Shown in pieces: positions 8,476 through 19,854 of a stretch of DNA of 22,548 bases. The position numbers and the translations under genes are program-made. Source of the DNA: Welwitschia mirabilis (taxonomy: Eukaryota; Gnetophyta; Gnetopsida; Welwitschiales); contig JBOZIK010000001.1 in the NCBI GenBank assembly GCA_051453625.1, positions 1,767,403-1,789,950 of the forward strand, written 5' to 3'. The notes beneath the pieces were generated by a model. That model was given only the letters and a program-made list of their open reading frames with translations, did not search any database and had not been told where the DNA came from. Numbering within the stretch: the stretch's first letter is position 1; the number at the start of each line of letters is the position of its first letter.

Positions 8476-9665
8476 ATGGAAAAGACTTAGTTCTCTAAGG
8501 AGGGGAAAACCCTAATATTGTACATAGATGAAGATGCATGCTCTAAAATAGAGAATAAACTTCAATATATCCTAATCAGCAAGTTTGTNNNNNNNNNNTT
8601 TGGCTCAAGGCTTAGAATCAATGTTATTAGATAATGAATAGCTACTAAATGGATAGGAGTTAGTAAAGTTAAGGTTATAGCCATGCCAAAAGGATTAGTT
8701 CTTTTTCAACTTGATAAGGAGCAGGATCAAGATGAAGTTAGTACTAGAGGACCATAGTTCTTTGAAACTAAAAGATTGGCCCTAGTTAAATGGATGTCAA
8801 GGATGCAATCAAACCCAAATCTATTCAAAAATCTACCTATATGGATTTGCAGACACAAGTTTTTTTTAGATTTTTGAGATGAATATCTTCTAAGGAANNN
8901 NNNNNNNNNNNNNNNNNNNNNNNNNNNNNNNNNNNNNNNNNNNNNNNNNNNNNNNNNNNNNNNNNNNNNNNNNNNNNNNNNNNNNNNNNNNNNNNNNTCA
9001 GCAAGTTTTTTTGGTTTGGCTCAAGGCTTAGAATCAATCTTATTAGATAATGAATAGCTACTAAATGGATAGAAGTTAGTAAAGCTGAGGTCATAGCCAT
9101 GCCAAAAGGATTAGTTCTTTTTCAACTTGATAAGGAGTAGGATCAAGATGAAATTAGTACTAGAGGACCATAGTTCTTTGAAACTAAAAGATTGGCCCTA
9201 GTCAAATGGATGTTAAGGATGCAATCAAACCCAAATCTATTCAAAAATCTACCTATATGGATTTGCATACACAAGTTTTCTTTAGATTTTTGAGATGAAT
9301 ATCTTCTAAGGAAAATCTATTCTCAGTTTGGAAAGCTAATAAAACTAGACAAAATTACTATTAAACAAATGAGATTAGTGCTAGTAAGATTTTGCATGTG
9401 GATTAGCATTGAAGAAACAAAGGAGATTCAATCTATGAAACTTAGATTCAAATGGGAAATGTATGACTTAGAAGTCACTTATGAGAACCTTTTGATAACA
9501 TGTAAGACTTGCAGAAAGACCAAACATGCTCTAGGAAGATGTGTAAGAACAGAAAAGAGTTGTATCCACTATGAGAAAAAAGGCCATGAAAAGGATGAAT
9601 GCAGGAAAAGAAAAATTGATATTAATGACAAGCAAAAAGAAACATGCTTCTTCTATAGAAACTAG
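8476..9665 (+). pseudogene. LINE ORF1: DUF4283-like domain plus zinc knuckles
   Basis: ORF1 proteins bind the LINE RNA and escort it to the target. From the ATG at 8476 the frame shows the DUF4283-like pattern: LILYIDED, then ATKWIGVSKVKV, an LFQLDKEQDQ segment, a GP-FFETKRLALVKW block at about 8734-8797 (repeated at about 9165-9211), LPIWIC, FGKLIKLDKITIKQMRLVLVRF and the zinc region. The first knuckle is complete: CKTC-x4-H-x4-C at 9501-9542. The second reads CIHY-x4-H-x4-C (9561-9602), with the second Cys replaced by Tyr. Stops include TAG 8488, TAG 9171 and TGA 9291. TAG at 9138 occurs only in the right-hand repeat; the left copy has CAG at 8722. The last open piece runs 9369-9665. The gap and repeated segment mean the true ORF is shorter than these coordinates suggest. 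Confidence 0.85.
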
Positions 9666-9975
9666 CATGAATAGAAGAAAGAGAAAATAGTCAAGAACAT
9701 AATGGTTTACCTAAGGAAAAAGAAAGAAAAGACAAGAAATATAATCCCTTTCAACACTTAATGGAGGAAGATTCTAAAGATAATTATTAATCTTAAAACC
9801 AAGTAAATATAGATGAGTCAAATGATGTCAATACCTAGATGAAGGGAAGATATAGTAATAGGATATTTTGGGAGAGGAAAACTACAAAAAATGTGGCTAA
9901 TAGCTTATAAGAAACCATTAAAAACACATTAAAAAAAGATCAAGGGGCACCCAGAAAGGGGAGAAAACAAACCTA

Positions 9976-10570
9976 ATGGAGTGCCTCTCTTGGAATTGTA
10001 GGGGATTAGGGCCAATCCTATAATAAAAATATCCTAAGAGATTTAATTAGTAAATTTAACATCAACTTAGTTTGTATACAAGAGATAAAAATGTGAGATA
10101 ATATAAAATTAGAAAACTTTTGATGATAATGAAACATATTCAGCTTTACAGCACAAAAAAATTTCAAAGGAATTATGACCCTCATTAAAAAAGATGCAGA
10201 ATTATCCATAGCAGCAAAAATCACTTAATAATCTTTCTGAAAGAAGAATGATAAACCATCATAAATGTCTAATACTCTTAGAAAAATCTTAATAAAGCCT
10301 CCATGCTGAGGAATCTTTAGTAGTTAATAAGTCCAAATGACTAATTATGAAGGATTGTAACCAATGCCTTCATCGATGGGAGAAAATAGGAGGTGAAAAA
10401 TAGAATAGCATAGGGGTAATAATCCTTAGAGATTTCATAGAGTAAAATGCCCTCATGGATATCAGACTTACTGGATGCAAATAATCTTAGTTTAATAGAA
10501 GAATGAAAGGTAACCAAGTCATGTTTAGGATTGATTAAATATTAGCTAGAAAGGTATTTATGAAATTTCA
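9976..10570 (+). pseudogene. LINE ORF2, endonuclease (EEP) N-terminal fragment
   Basis: ORF2 supplies the endonuclease that nicks target DNA and the reverse transcriptase. The ATG at 9976 opens MECLSWNCRGLG, the plant LINE ORF2 start, and stops at TAA 10021. A frame change then gives LRDLISKFNINLVCIQEIKM (10034-10093), whose Glu at 10082-10084 matches the metal-binding Glu of the family's QET-K motif. Next come FTAQKNFKGIM from about 10145 and WISDLLDANNLSLIEE from 10456 in a third frame, matching the late EEP region before the Leu-Asp-Arg block. At least two frameshifts and many stops are present. Nothing that looks like reverse transcriptase follows. Confidence 0.8.
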
Positions 10571-11739
10571 AAATTAGATAAAAAAATTAAAATTAAACCC
10601 AAGCTGTAGCCTTGTCTAATAGGATTAGATAAGTTGCCTTTTCTAGATAATATTTTAAAATGTATTTGGACAATTATAAACATCTTTTACTTTTGTAATA
10701 ATGAAAAGAATTCTCTAGATACTATTTTATTCATTATATGTAGATTAAAAAAGTTTGGAAATGTTTTTAATGATAAAGTAGCACATGTTTATTTGAAATG
10801 ATATCGTTTTAATAAAAATGGGCATTAATGATAGATGTAAATTAATTTAATGAAAGACTTATACATTGATTATGGTTAAAATATCATAAATTATTTAATT
10901 TATTTTTAAAAACAAAGAAGATTAATGACATCTTTTAATCATCATCAATTGAAGGTTACATTGTTAAAAGAAACATTATGAAAAGGCTTGATGAATTTAA
11001 ATATGTTAAAGTTAGATTCATTCCAACCACTACATAAGGGATTTATGTTAAATAAAATACTTAAATTATGCACTCAAGTTGCGATCACTAGAGCCAAGCT
11101 CAAAAAGCCCTAAAAATGAACCTGAAAATTCCTAGCTCATTCCTTATATAAGACAAACAAGGGGTTTTTTGAGGATAATAATAATAGTGATGAAAACTAG
11201 ATGCAAGGACAGAAAGATAGCAATATAGTAGCATATTATATAGGGAGTGATAGATAGTAAATGATATAGAAAATACTATAGAAGAAAGGTAATAGTAAAG
11301 AAACAGATAGGTAAATATAGTAAGGATACAAGATGATTTAAAATGGAATTCATGATGTAATTCCATATGTCTTGCATGCATACTCCCTTAATTATTTAAC
11401 ATTTACAAAGATAAAGAAGAGAAATATAGTAGAAAATAAAATAGAATAGCATTAGAGGAAAATGAATAAAGAAAACAATACTAAGGAAGAGGAATAAAGA
11501 TAATGATGTAGAGGGAAAAGAAAATGGAAATAACATTGAGGAAAAATAAAGGAAAAAAGCCCCTGTGAAAAGAGGAATACAAGAGAGCAGTGAGAGAATG
11601 GAACAAGTATGGAGACTAAGAAGATATTAAACACACTACTAGGAGAAGAAATCTAGGAAGGAATAGAAGAATATACAAAGCTTCTATCAAATTAAGAAGC
11701 AATCTTAGCTCTGATCCTTTATCTTTTAGTTACTTTTAA
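10571..11739. other. AT-rich non-coding stretch with purine-rich block
   Basis: No gene or transposon domain recognised on either strand. From about 11160 to 11700 the plus strand is strongly purine-rich (runs such as GAGGAAAAATAAAGG). Weak open frames on the minus strand there are low-complexity Tyr/Phe/Leu/Ser strings produced by this bias and are not believable proteins. Confidence 0.6.
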
Positions 11740-12704
11740 NNNNNNNNNNNNNNNNNNNNNNNNNNNNNNNNNNNNNNNNNNNNNNNNNNNNNNNNNNNNN
11801 NNNNNNNNNNNNNNNNNNNNNNNNNNNNNNNNNNNNNNNNNNNNNNNNNNNNNNNNNNNNNNNNNNNNNNNNNNNNNNNNNNNNNNNNNNNNNNNNNNNN
11901 NNNNNNNNNNNNNNNNNNNNNNNNNNNNNNNNNNNNNNNNNNNNNNNNNNNNNNNNNNNNNNNNNNNNNNNNNNNNNNNNNNNNNNNNNNNNNNNNNNNN
12001 NNNNNNNNNNNNNNNNNNNNNNNNNNNNNNNNNNNNNNNNNNNNNNNNNNNNNNNNNNNNNNNNNNNNNNNNNNNNNNNNNNNNNNNNNNNNNNNNNNNN
12101 NNNNNNNNNNNNNNNNNNNNNNNNNNNNNNNNNNNNNNNNNNNNNNNNNNNNNNNNNNNNNNNNNNNNNNNNNNNNNNNNNNNNNNNNNNNNNNNNNNNN
12201 NNNNNNNNNNNNNNNNNNNNNNNNNNNNNNNNNNNNNNNNNNNNNNNNNNNNNNNNNNNNNNNNNNNNNNNNNNNNNNNNNNNNNNNNNNNNNNNNNNNN
12301 NNNNNNNNNNNNNNNNNNNNNNNNNNNNNNNNNNNNNNNNNNNNNNNNNNNNNNNNNNNNNNNNNNNNNNNNNNNNNNNNNNNNNNNNNNNNNNNNNNNN
12401 NNNNNNNNNNNNNNNNNNNNNNNNNNNNNNNNNNNNNNNNNNNNNNNNNNNNNNNNNNNNNNNNNNNNNNNNNNNNNNNNNNNNNNNNNNNNNNNNNNNN
12501 NNNNNNNNNNNNNNNNNNNNNNNNNNNNNNNNNNNNNNNNNNNNNNNNNNNNNNNNNNNNNNNNNNNNNNNNNNNNNNNNNNNNNNNNNNNNNNNNNNNN
12601 NNNNNNNNNNNNNNNNNNNNNNNNNNNNNNNNNNNNNNNNNNNNNNNNNNNNNNNNNNNNNNNNNNNNNNNNNNNNNNNNNNNNNNNNNNNNNNNNNNNN
12701 NNNN
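11740..12704. other. Assembly gap (965 N)
   Basis: A sized gap, the largest in the window. Its flanks share a 13-base near-repeat (TAGTTACTTTTAA at 11727-11739 and TAGTCACTTTTAA at 12705-12717), too short to interpret. Long open frames predicted across it consist of N and are meaningless. Confidence 0.95.
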
Positions 12705-13864
12705 TAGTCACTTTTAATTAACAAGTCCCATATCTTACTTACATAATGTTTATTTTTAGTTTCTTATGCTCTTCTTTTAAGATGTAGAGTTTGCGACATA
12801 ATGTTTAATTTTGTAATTTATTTTCTAACTAATTTGTTATATTTGGTATGATGTAAGATGACTTAGTTTTAACATGTTTGCCTATTGCATTTTATTTTCT
12901 TTATCATTCATTTTGCTTGATCTATTATTTGCATAAACTTTAGTAGTAAAGGACACATGTGTAGAGATGCGTAAATGACATTTTAAATGAAGATAATTTC
13001 AGTCCTACTGTAATATGTTTATTATTATTATTTTTATTTTTTTCCTTCATTATAGTATTCCACAAAGATATTTGTTTAGTATTGAAAAAACATTCTATGT
13101 GGATTTTCTAAAGTTCTTAATGATTCTTAGAAATTTAATGTTCTCTTTGATTCTCTATAATGCAACACTGTCATTTTCTTTTTAATTACATCTCCATGAC
13201 TAATTAATATGATAGTGTTATTATCTCCAATTTTACTTTTGAAAGGGTCATAATTAATTTCATTTGAAATATGTAATCAATGATACTTTATTGCTCTTGA
13301 AAAATATTCTAATAGAATATTTCAATCATTTAGTAGCTCTTATTATTAACAACAACCAAGTCTTAAATGTTTCTATCGAGCAATTTAGGTTTTGTTAGAT
13401 TAATCAAACTCTATAAGCTAAATATAGATTTTAAATTATAGTTCTACACCATTAAAATTGTTCATTAGGAATACATAAAAACATTGAATATCTTTGAAAT
13501 TAATTAAAATTTGGGATTTACCATATTTTTCAAATATTTACAAAACTCTAAAAAATGGATTATGTTTATGAAGTAATGTAATACTAGTTATCCTTAAAAG
13601 TTCTAATATAATATGCTTTCTATACCTTGCGTTGAAAGGAGATAAAGCTTATAAAGTCTTAAGTTTTATTAAAAAAAAGACTTATGACATATATTTCTAG
13701 ATTTGCAGAAGTTTTTAGAAGCATCCATGATCATATTGCTGCTAAAGTAGAACATCATCCCTTTTGAGAATAACTTTGATCTACACCTAAACAAGTAGCC
13801 TAATATTCTCCATGATCTAACACTATAATGTCCTCTTGCATTAGTGATAAAAATTGAATTACTT

Positions 13865-13881
13865 AAAAAAAAAAAAAAAAA
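13865..13881. repeat. A17 homopolymer tract
   Basis: Seventeen consecutive A on the plus strand. It could be the tail of a plus-strand retroposon, but no element body was recognised to its left and no target-site duplication could be confirmed. Confidence 0.5.
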
Positions 13882-14068
13882 CTCCTAGTACTTCTAACCC
13901 ACTCTTATAGAAATCATGTTATCAAATTGTAAAAGGCATAATAGATTCTTTTTCCTAGGTTCTAATTCAATAGATTTCCATTTCTTTAATATTAAGTGAT
14001 GTAGCTTATAGCGCAAACATCTAATGCTTCTAACTATGAGACTTTAATAAAGGAAAAGGAATCCTTTT

Positions 14069-14301
14069 ATGATCAACTTGGTGTTCATGTTTTTCACCCT
14101 TTGAAACTTATAAAAAGAACCCATCCTAAGGCTANNNNNNNNNNNNNNNNNNNNNNNNNNNNNNNNNNNNNNNNNNNNNNNNNNNNNNNNNNNNNNNNNN
14201 NNNNNNNNNNNNNNNNNNNNNNNNNNNNNNNNNNCATGATCAACTTGGTGTTCATGTTTTTTACCCTTTGAAACTTATAAAAAGTACCCATCCTAAGGCT
14301 A
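14069..14301 (+). repeat. 66-bp direct repeat flanking a 100-N gap
   Basis: 14069-14134 and 14236-14301 are nearly identical (ATGATCAACTTGGTGTTCAT start, CCTAAGGCTA end), with only about two differences. This is best read as one locus shown twice across a gap. Confidence 0.85.
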
Positions 14302-17300
14302 TACCCAAAAGAAATGTGATTTGTAACTAACATTATTTATATAATAATTTATTAAATAATCATTATCCTAAATATGTGGTATTATTTTTTAATATAACTT
14401 TCATAATATGGACACTGCATTTTTCATTCATTAAGGTTTAGTTTCCTTGCTTAACCTAGATTATGTGCTTTCCTATTATCTAAATAATCATGATATACAT
14501 TATCATATGTAATAGTTTTTTGTGAAACTTGATTTATACCCTTGATCTTCTTATGAAATCATTTGTTAATTGAGTAACATTTCATATTACTTTAATTATC
14601 CACATTATAACATGATACAATTTTTGTTCTAGCTGTCTACATTATAACACAACCTAAATACCTATCGTTGATTTAGTAATAATAATAAAAAAAGAACTCT
14701 GTATAATCCTACTTACCTATCATAGGGTAGCTCATATTTAGATCAACATGTTCATATGAACATATGATCATGCATCTCTTATAACTTTTCTTAGAATCTA
14801 CAAGCAATACCATATTTTATTCTTTGTTCAACCTTAATTGTTTAAATCATACGTTGGTTAGTTTTATTCTTGGAATTTCATGATATCAATGATTGTTTCT
14901 CATGTTTCATCATTAATTCTCAAAGAACATTATGTTAGATATCAAAAAGTTTTTTTAAAAGATTTAGATTATTCTTCATTTTCCACCTTAATTGCAACAA
15001 TGCTACCTTTGTATTTTTGTTGGGCATTCTCATCTTATGCATAGAATAGTTGAAATCCCCTAATTAGGGCCAATTCCTACTACAATTATGGGTACTTCTT
15101 AGGGTGCACAATTTGAAGGTAATGTGAGCATATTATCCTTCACCCTCTTGCACTTCTTATGCTCTTCATCTTATAACATCTTATCATACTTTTATGCAAT
15201 GCTTGTAACCTTCTTTAATGTGTCTTATTTTTTAGCATGACCCTTTTATTTTTTTTTTTGAAATGGATGAGTTGACACCCTTAATGCACTCTATGGATTT
15301 TTAAATATCAATCTTAGTTGGAAGATGTGGATAAACATAGTCATGAAAAAATTCATAAGATTTGAATTTTAACAAATGTCTATTACATCAAGCCAAAGAT
15401 GGATAGAATTATATCAGAATTACACAACCAAACATCATGGACTTATTTTAATTTATTAATTAATTGAATTTAATGTATAGAAATTTAACTTGCTTTTGTA
15501 TGTAACTTTCAATATTAGATGAAATTGCATATGGGTAGATGAATACTTTAGTTATGGATTACCATTCCCTTAATCCAAGGACTCTAACACCTAGACATAA
15601 TACCACATTATCAATCTATATGCTGGGTTATCACTAGAACAAAAATCTAGGAATCTTTATGTTACTGATGCTTTCGAGACCATTCATGCTTCCATTTTTG
15701 TGTGCATATAACAATGCCTGAATATCACATGATTCCTCATTGGAGTTGTCTATATGGCTATCCTGTTATATCCTCTTAACACATTTCTTAACTATTCATG
15801 TTTCTAATAACATGTAATAACAAACACATTATAAAACAAGTATGTACCTCTTATACAATTTAATAACTAGTTATGTCATAATATAGACACCATCTAGGAA
15901 TTTGTAGATTAGATTCAACTTGTATTCTTCTTTTTCTCTTAGTAGAAATCACACAAATAATTTAGTAGTATCTTTTAAGACCTTTCTCTCTAATCTTTGT
16001 TAATCGTCAAGGATAAAACAAATAGCTAAATGATATCTTATAAGATCTTTTTCTCTAATCTTTATTAACCATCACACATATGTTAGGCTTTATGGCTGGT
16101 ATGTATACTCTTTGACTTTGTTTATCACTAAGAGAGCAAGTTATTTGGCATATGATGTTGAAAATTATTTAAATTGCAATAAGCATGTTGGTGATCTACT
16201 AATTGTTTTGGGATGATTCTGTGTATCATTTGTTATGAGAACAACAATTTTTCTTTTAAGTAGTAAATCGATATCATATTAAAATGCTCTACTTAATTTT
16301 AATACTTGTAATATGTTTTTATTTTCATGTATAATTTATAATAATCTCACTTCGATGATGACATGCTATTAGGTTCCTCCTTCTTATCATACCAATATTG
16401 CTATTACTTAGTTTAGGATTAAATCATGGATAACATATTAGTAAACTTTATCATTTACTAAAGGATTATAGCATGTTTTATCTAAAATATCAAACATGTC
16501 TTTGCAATGTGAAAAATTAATTTTAGAATTTAAATAGAGAGGTTACAATTTAAAGTTTAATTGATGCTATGTCATTTTAATTTATCCATGACTTACAATT
16601 CTTATAGTAACTTTCTTTTAATTTCTCTAGTGATAACTCTAGACAAAGAGGAATACCTTTAAATATAAATATGACTCCATTTAATCCCTAGTGTATTTGT
16701 GAAGTTAAGAGATATTTTGTAAGATAGATTATCTTTTGTTAACCTATAAATTTTCATATCCTATTTCCATGATATTTTAAAGTATTCCTATAGAATTCAT
16801 CAAAGTTAAGGTACATGTAGGTGTGTAGCATCCCATAGGTAGGTGAAAAGCAAATATTACTCTTTGTCATTGGGTTCTTTTGATGTTATAGAAGCTTTGG
16901 AAAGAGCATATTTTAAGATTGTTTAGAGGAAAAGAATCTCATATTTGATTTTAAACTTGATTGTTAACAAATGAAAGGAAAGTTTGAAAATTTGAAAAAG
17001 AATTATATATTGAAATATAATATTATGATTTACATTTTATAAATTCTTAATTCTTAGTGATTTCCCTTATTGATGTTATCTACTTGATTTTATATTTCAT
17101 TTTTTTTGTTATTATTGCGTTTCATATTTGATATGCTATCTTATTTTTTATGTTAAGAGATCTTTACAATTAAAATAAACTACATCTATTGTGTGATTGT
17201 CATAATCTTTTGGGCATAAGTAAAATCATGATTTATCATAACATGTAGAATTAATTATAAGCTTAATCTGACATTTTGTTTACTCTATGTCATCATTAGA

Positions 17301-18641
17301 TGATTCCCTTACCACATTTGTGATATTGAATTTTATCTTTGACTTTCTTATTTGTGTCTTTTTTTTAATTTACATAGCTTTAGTATAATTTAGATGCTTC
17401 TTATGAAACAATAACATTGTCTATACTATAAATTAAGTCCTTCATATCGTGGCTATGTAAAAAACTTAATTCCCAAAGGTAACCTCCTAATAATGAATCA
17501 AACTTTTAAAATTTTGATCATTACAAACATTCTTCACCTTTAGTAAGTTTTAAGAATATAAATTTCAATTTGAAATACAAAGAATAGGAGATACATGATT
17601 TTAAAGAATATGATTTTAGTTTCTAACACACTTTTACTTGAAGATGCTAATTTAGATATGCCTATAATCTAGGAATTCAAAGAAGTAAAAAGCCTTACAC
17701 CTCAAAATTGGATAAGTAATGGATCACCTTCTTGCTTATTGAAGTTTCATATGTAATGATGAGCTTGTTAAGGACTTAACCTATTAACTATTTGAAGAAA
17801 ACTAAATCAATCTGTATAAGTTACAATAAAGATGAAAGAGCTAATGAGAATGATTTTCCTTGTGGTAAATGTTCTTACCAATACTTTGAATTCATCCTAA
17901 AAAGTATTTTACTAATTCAAGCAAAAAAATTAAGCTCAAAAAAGACTATAAGATAGAGTAAGCCAATTAGAAAGAAAATAAAATGCATCTATGTGAAGTT
18001 ATCTAATTAAAATAAAAAGGATTTATGTATAGAAAATAAGAACTAGTTGGTTTGTTTTGCTAAAAGAAAAATATTATAATAATTAAAGAGCATGACTTTT
18101 TCTAAATGGTCATTGAAATTATATAAAATAAAAAATTATTAAAAACAGAAAAGACAGATAAAACATACAAAAAGCACATATGTCTAAGTTACATTAATTA
18201 AGATGTATTAATATGAATAAAAATCATGAAGAGTAATGCATATGAAAAACATGTCATAATCAATGAACTTTATCTTTATAATATGTATCTTCATTAATCT
18301 TTCTTTAACTAATAGCAACTTTAGTTTGATTAGTCCTTAATTGGTGAAATGAAGAGTTTTATTAATCTATTCTCTATCATCAAATCAAAGGTTAGTTTAA
18401 CATGCACTTAAAAACTAATTAAAAAATGCTTAATTATATTTCAGAAAAGAAGCATAACAATGCACATCCTAAAAAGCTAAGTTCTTTGTTACAAAAAATT
18501 CAAAGAGTTAGATTTTATATATAAAGATATAGAATTAATTATAGAAGTAATATAACCATCATGAAAGGAAAACTAAATCTTTATAAAATTATTAAAAAAT
18601 AAAACTTGTTTATGAGGTGGATGCCAAAGCAAAAGTGAGGG

Positions 18642-19835
18642 TGTGATATCAGGAATACAAGTGCATAATCTAACTTTGAAAATGAAGTACATGGACTATT
18701 TTATTTGGCAAAAATTCAATAAAGGATAAACCAAGGCATACAATCAAGGGGTGAACCTTAGGGTCTATAAGTATTGTGCTATCAACTTATGTATAGTTGA
18801 TAGGGTATTCTGAGTTGTTTTATAGGTAAATTGACAAGTAAATGCTTGGTTTTCATGCTAATGAAGAGCTGGGATGAAAAGAATGCAAACATGCANNNNN
18901 NNNNNNNNNNNNNNNNNNNNNNNNNNNNNNNNNNNNNNNNNNNNNNNNNNNNNNNNNNNNNNNNNNNNNNNNNNNNNNNNNNNTCCATCATCCACCTAAT
19001 CATCTAGACAACAGAACAGATGACCATCTAACTGGATGCTGACTAAGGTCTGACTAGCAGCCAATGAGGATTTGACTTTGAGGTGGCATCGTCTCCTTTA
19101 TTATCTGGACAACCAACCAGATGACACTGTTTGTAATGCCTACACTGAATGTTCATTTGACTTTTACCACTTGTATTCTGATTTTTTTTTGCATGGTGAT
19201 TAGGGTTTACCCATGTCTTTCTATCTATTTCATTTCATGTCTTGAGTCAATAAATAGAGGTCTCCCCCTCGACTCCTCCTTGTCTTCGTTTGCACTCAAC
19301 ATACTTGTGACAGGAGATGGAGAGGTAAGGGAACCATCCTGTAGTTTTAGAGAGATATTTCCTTGGTGTTAGATGGCATCTCCTACATTGAGGTGTAGAT
19401 ACTTTATAATATGGATGTGATGTAATTTCTAATATAAATATTTCTTTTTGTGCTTTAATGTATGAATGATCTTCTTCCCCATAGTTTATGTTGCTTGAGA
19501 TTCAGTGATAACTTCTCTTGTGATATAGATTATAAGGGTAATATTTGTCAAGGTTGTGCTTGATTAGTTTAGGTGCATTATTATTTTATTTCCTAGATTA
19601 GCCTTGTACAAGTATGTTTTATTTCATTTTCATACATTGCAAGTTATTTCTGTAGGTTAGGTTACATTATTTTTCATCTTGAAAGCAAATCTCTTATTTC
19701 TATATTTTGGCCTTTAATGAATTACGACATTCGGGTCACTCCCATATATATTAGTGTGTTGTGTTTGTGCATATTATTTGTGGTTAACAAAATTCTAATC
19801 ACGATGTAAACATTGCATAAATATGCACCGCAACA
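18642..19835 (+). repeat. Ty3/gypsy (Athila-like) LTR
   Basis: The right end is set by a degenerate tRNA-Asp-type PBS starting at 19836, directly after ...GCAACA. The left end is tentatively TGTGATATCAGG at 18642, right after a purine-rich AAAGCAAAAGTGAGGG. Inside are a TATA-like AATAAATAGAGG at 19249-19260 followed by CTCCCCCTC, and several CATCTGGAC/GATGAC words around 19000-19125. Length is about 1.2 kb including an 88-N gap at 18896-18983. The right end is better supported than the left. Confidence 0.6.
19249..19260 (+). promoter_or_regulatory. TATA-like promoter box in gypsy LTR
   Basis: AATAAATAGAGG is followed by TCTCCCCCTCGACTCCTCC. The pattern of a TATA(A)ATAG box and a C-rich start region is common in plant gypsy LTRs. 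The first T of a canonical TATAAATA is replaced. Confidence 0.5.
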
Positions 19836-19854
19836 TCTCGCCATTACTGAGGAA
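19836..19854 (+). other. Degenerate primer binding site, tRNA-Asp type
   Basis: TCTCGCCATTACTGAGGAA aligns with TGGCGCCGTTGCCGGGGAA, the complement of the plant tRNA-Asp 3' end plus one base, at 13 of 19 positions. Four of the six mismatches are G-to-A or C-to-T. This primer type is typical of Athila elements. Confidence 0.6.

Larger units (their letters stand above)
8268..10570 (+). mobile_element. L1-type LINE, 5' part, degenerate and 3'-truncated
   Basis: A putative GC-richer 5' UTR (about 8268-8475) is followed by ORF1 with a nucleic-acid-binding domain and zinc knuckles, then ORF2 opening with the plant LINE signature SWNCRGLG and endonuclease blocks. Reverse transcriptase (with its YADD-type motif), RNase H and poly-A tail are not seen; the sequence turns into unrecognisable AT-rich DNA after about 10570. 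A 10-N run at 8589-8598 and a gap at 8898-8997 break it. About 320 bases (8576-8897) are repeated after the gap (8998-9313). Exact ends are uncertain. Confidence 0.85.
12705..18641. other. Long AT-rich non-coding region
   Basis: About 5.9 kb with no recognisable coding block on either strand, no LTR pair and no RNA gene. From 12705 to about 17450 the plus strand is T-rich; from about 17500 to 18640 it turns A- and purine-rich. It contains an A17 tract at 13865-13881 and T-runs near 13022-13045 and 15248-15260. A gap at 14135-14234 is flanked by a 66-base repeat. It is probably very old, decayed repeat sequence. Confidence 0.6.

Noticed and set aside
11100-11634. Minus-strand open frames rich in Tyr, Phe, Leu and Ser
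   Set aside because: They are by-products of the purine-rich plus strand; low complexity, no domain, and no homology pattern.
11719-12724. Two minus-strand open frames of more than 300 codons
   Set aside because: They consist almost entirely of N in the 965-base gap; only a handful of residues are real.
13730-13860. Minus-strand stretch free of stops of about 50 codons
   Set aside because: No recognisable domain and too short in AT-rich DNA to be meaningful.
15040-15110. Possible minus-strand LINE ORF2 start (reverse complement contains AATTGTAGTAGGAATTGGCC, resembling the code for WNCRGLG)
   Set aside because: The similarity is short, needs frame adjustments, and no endonuclease or ORF1 blocks could be followed on either side.
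19121-19372. 83-codon plus-strand open frame
   Set aside because: It lies inside the gypsy LTR across the TATA box and start region; no protein similarity.
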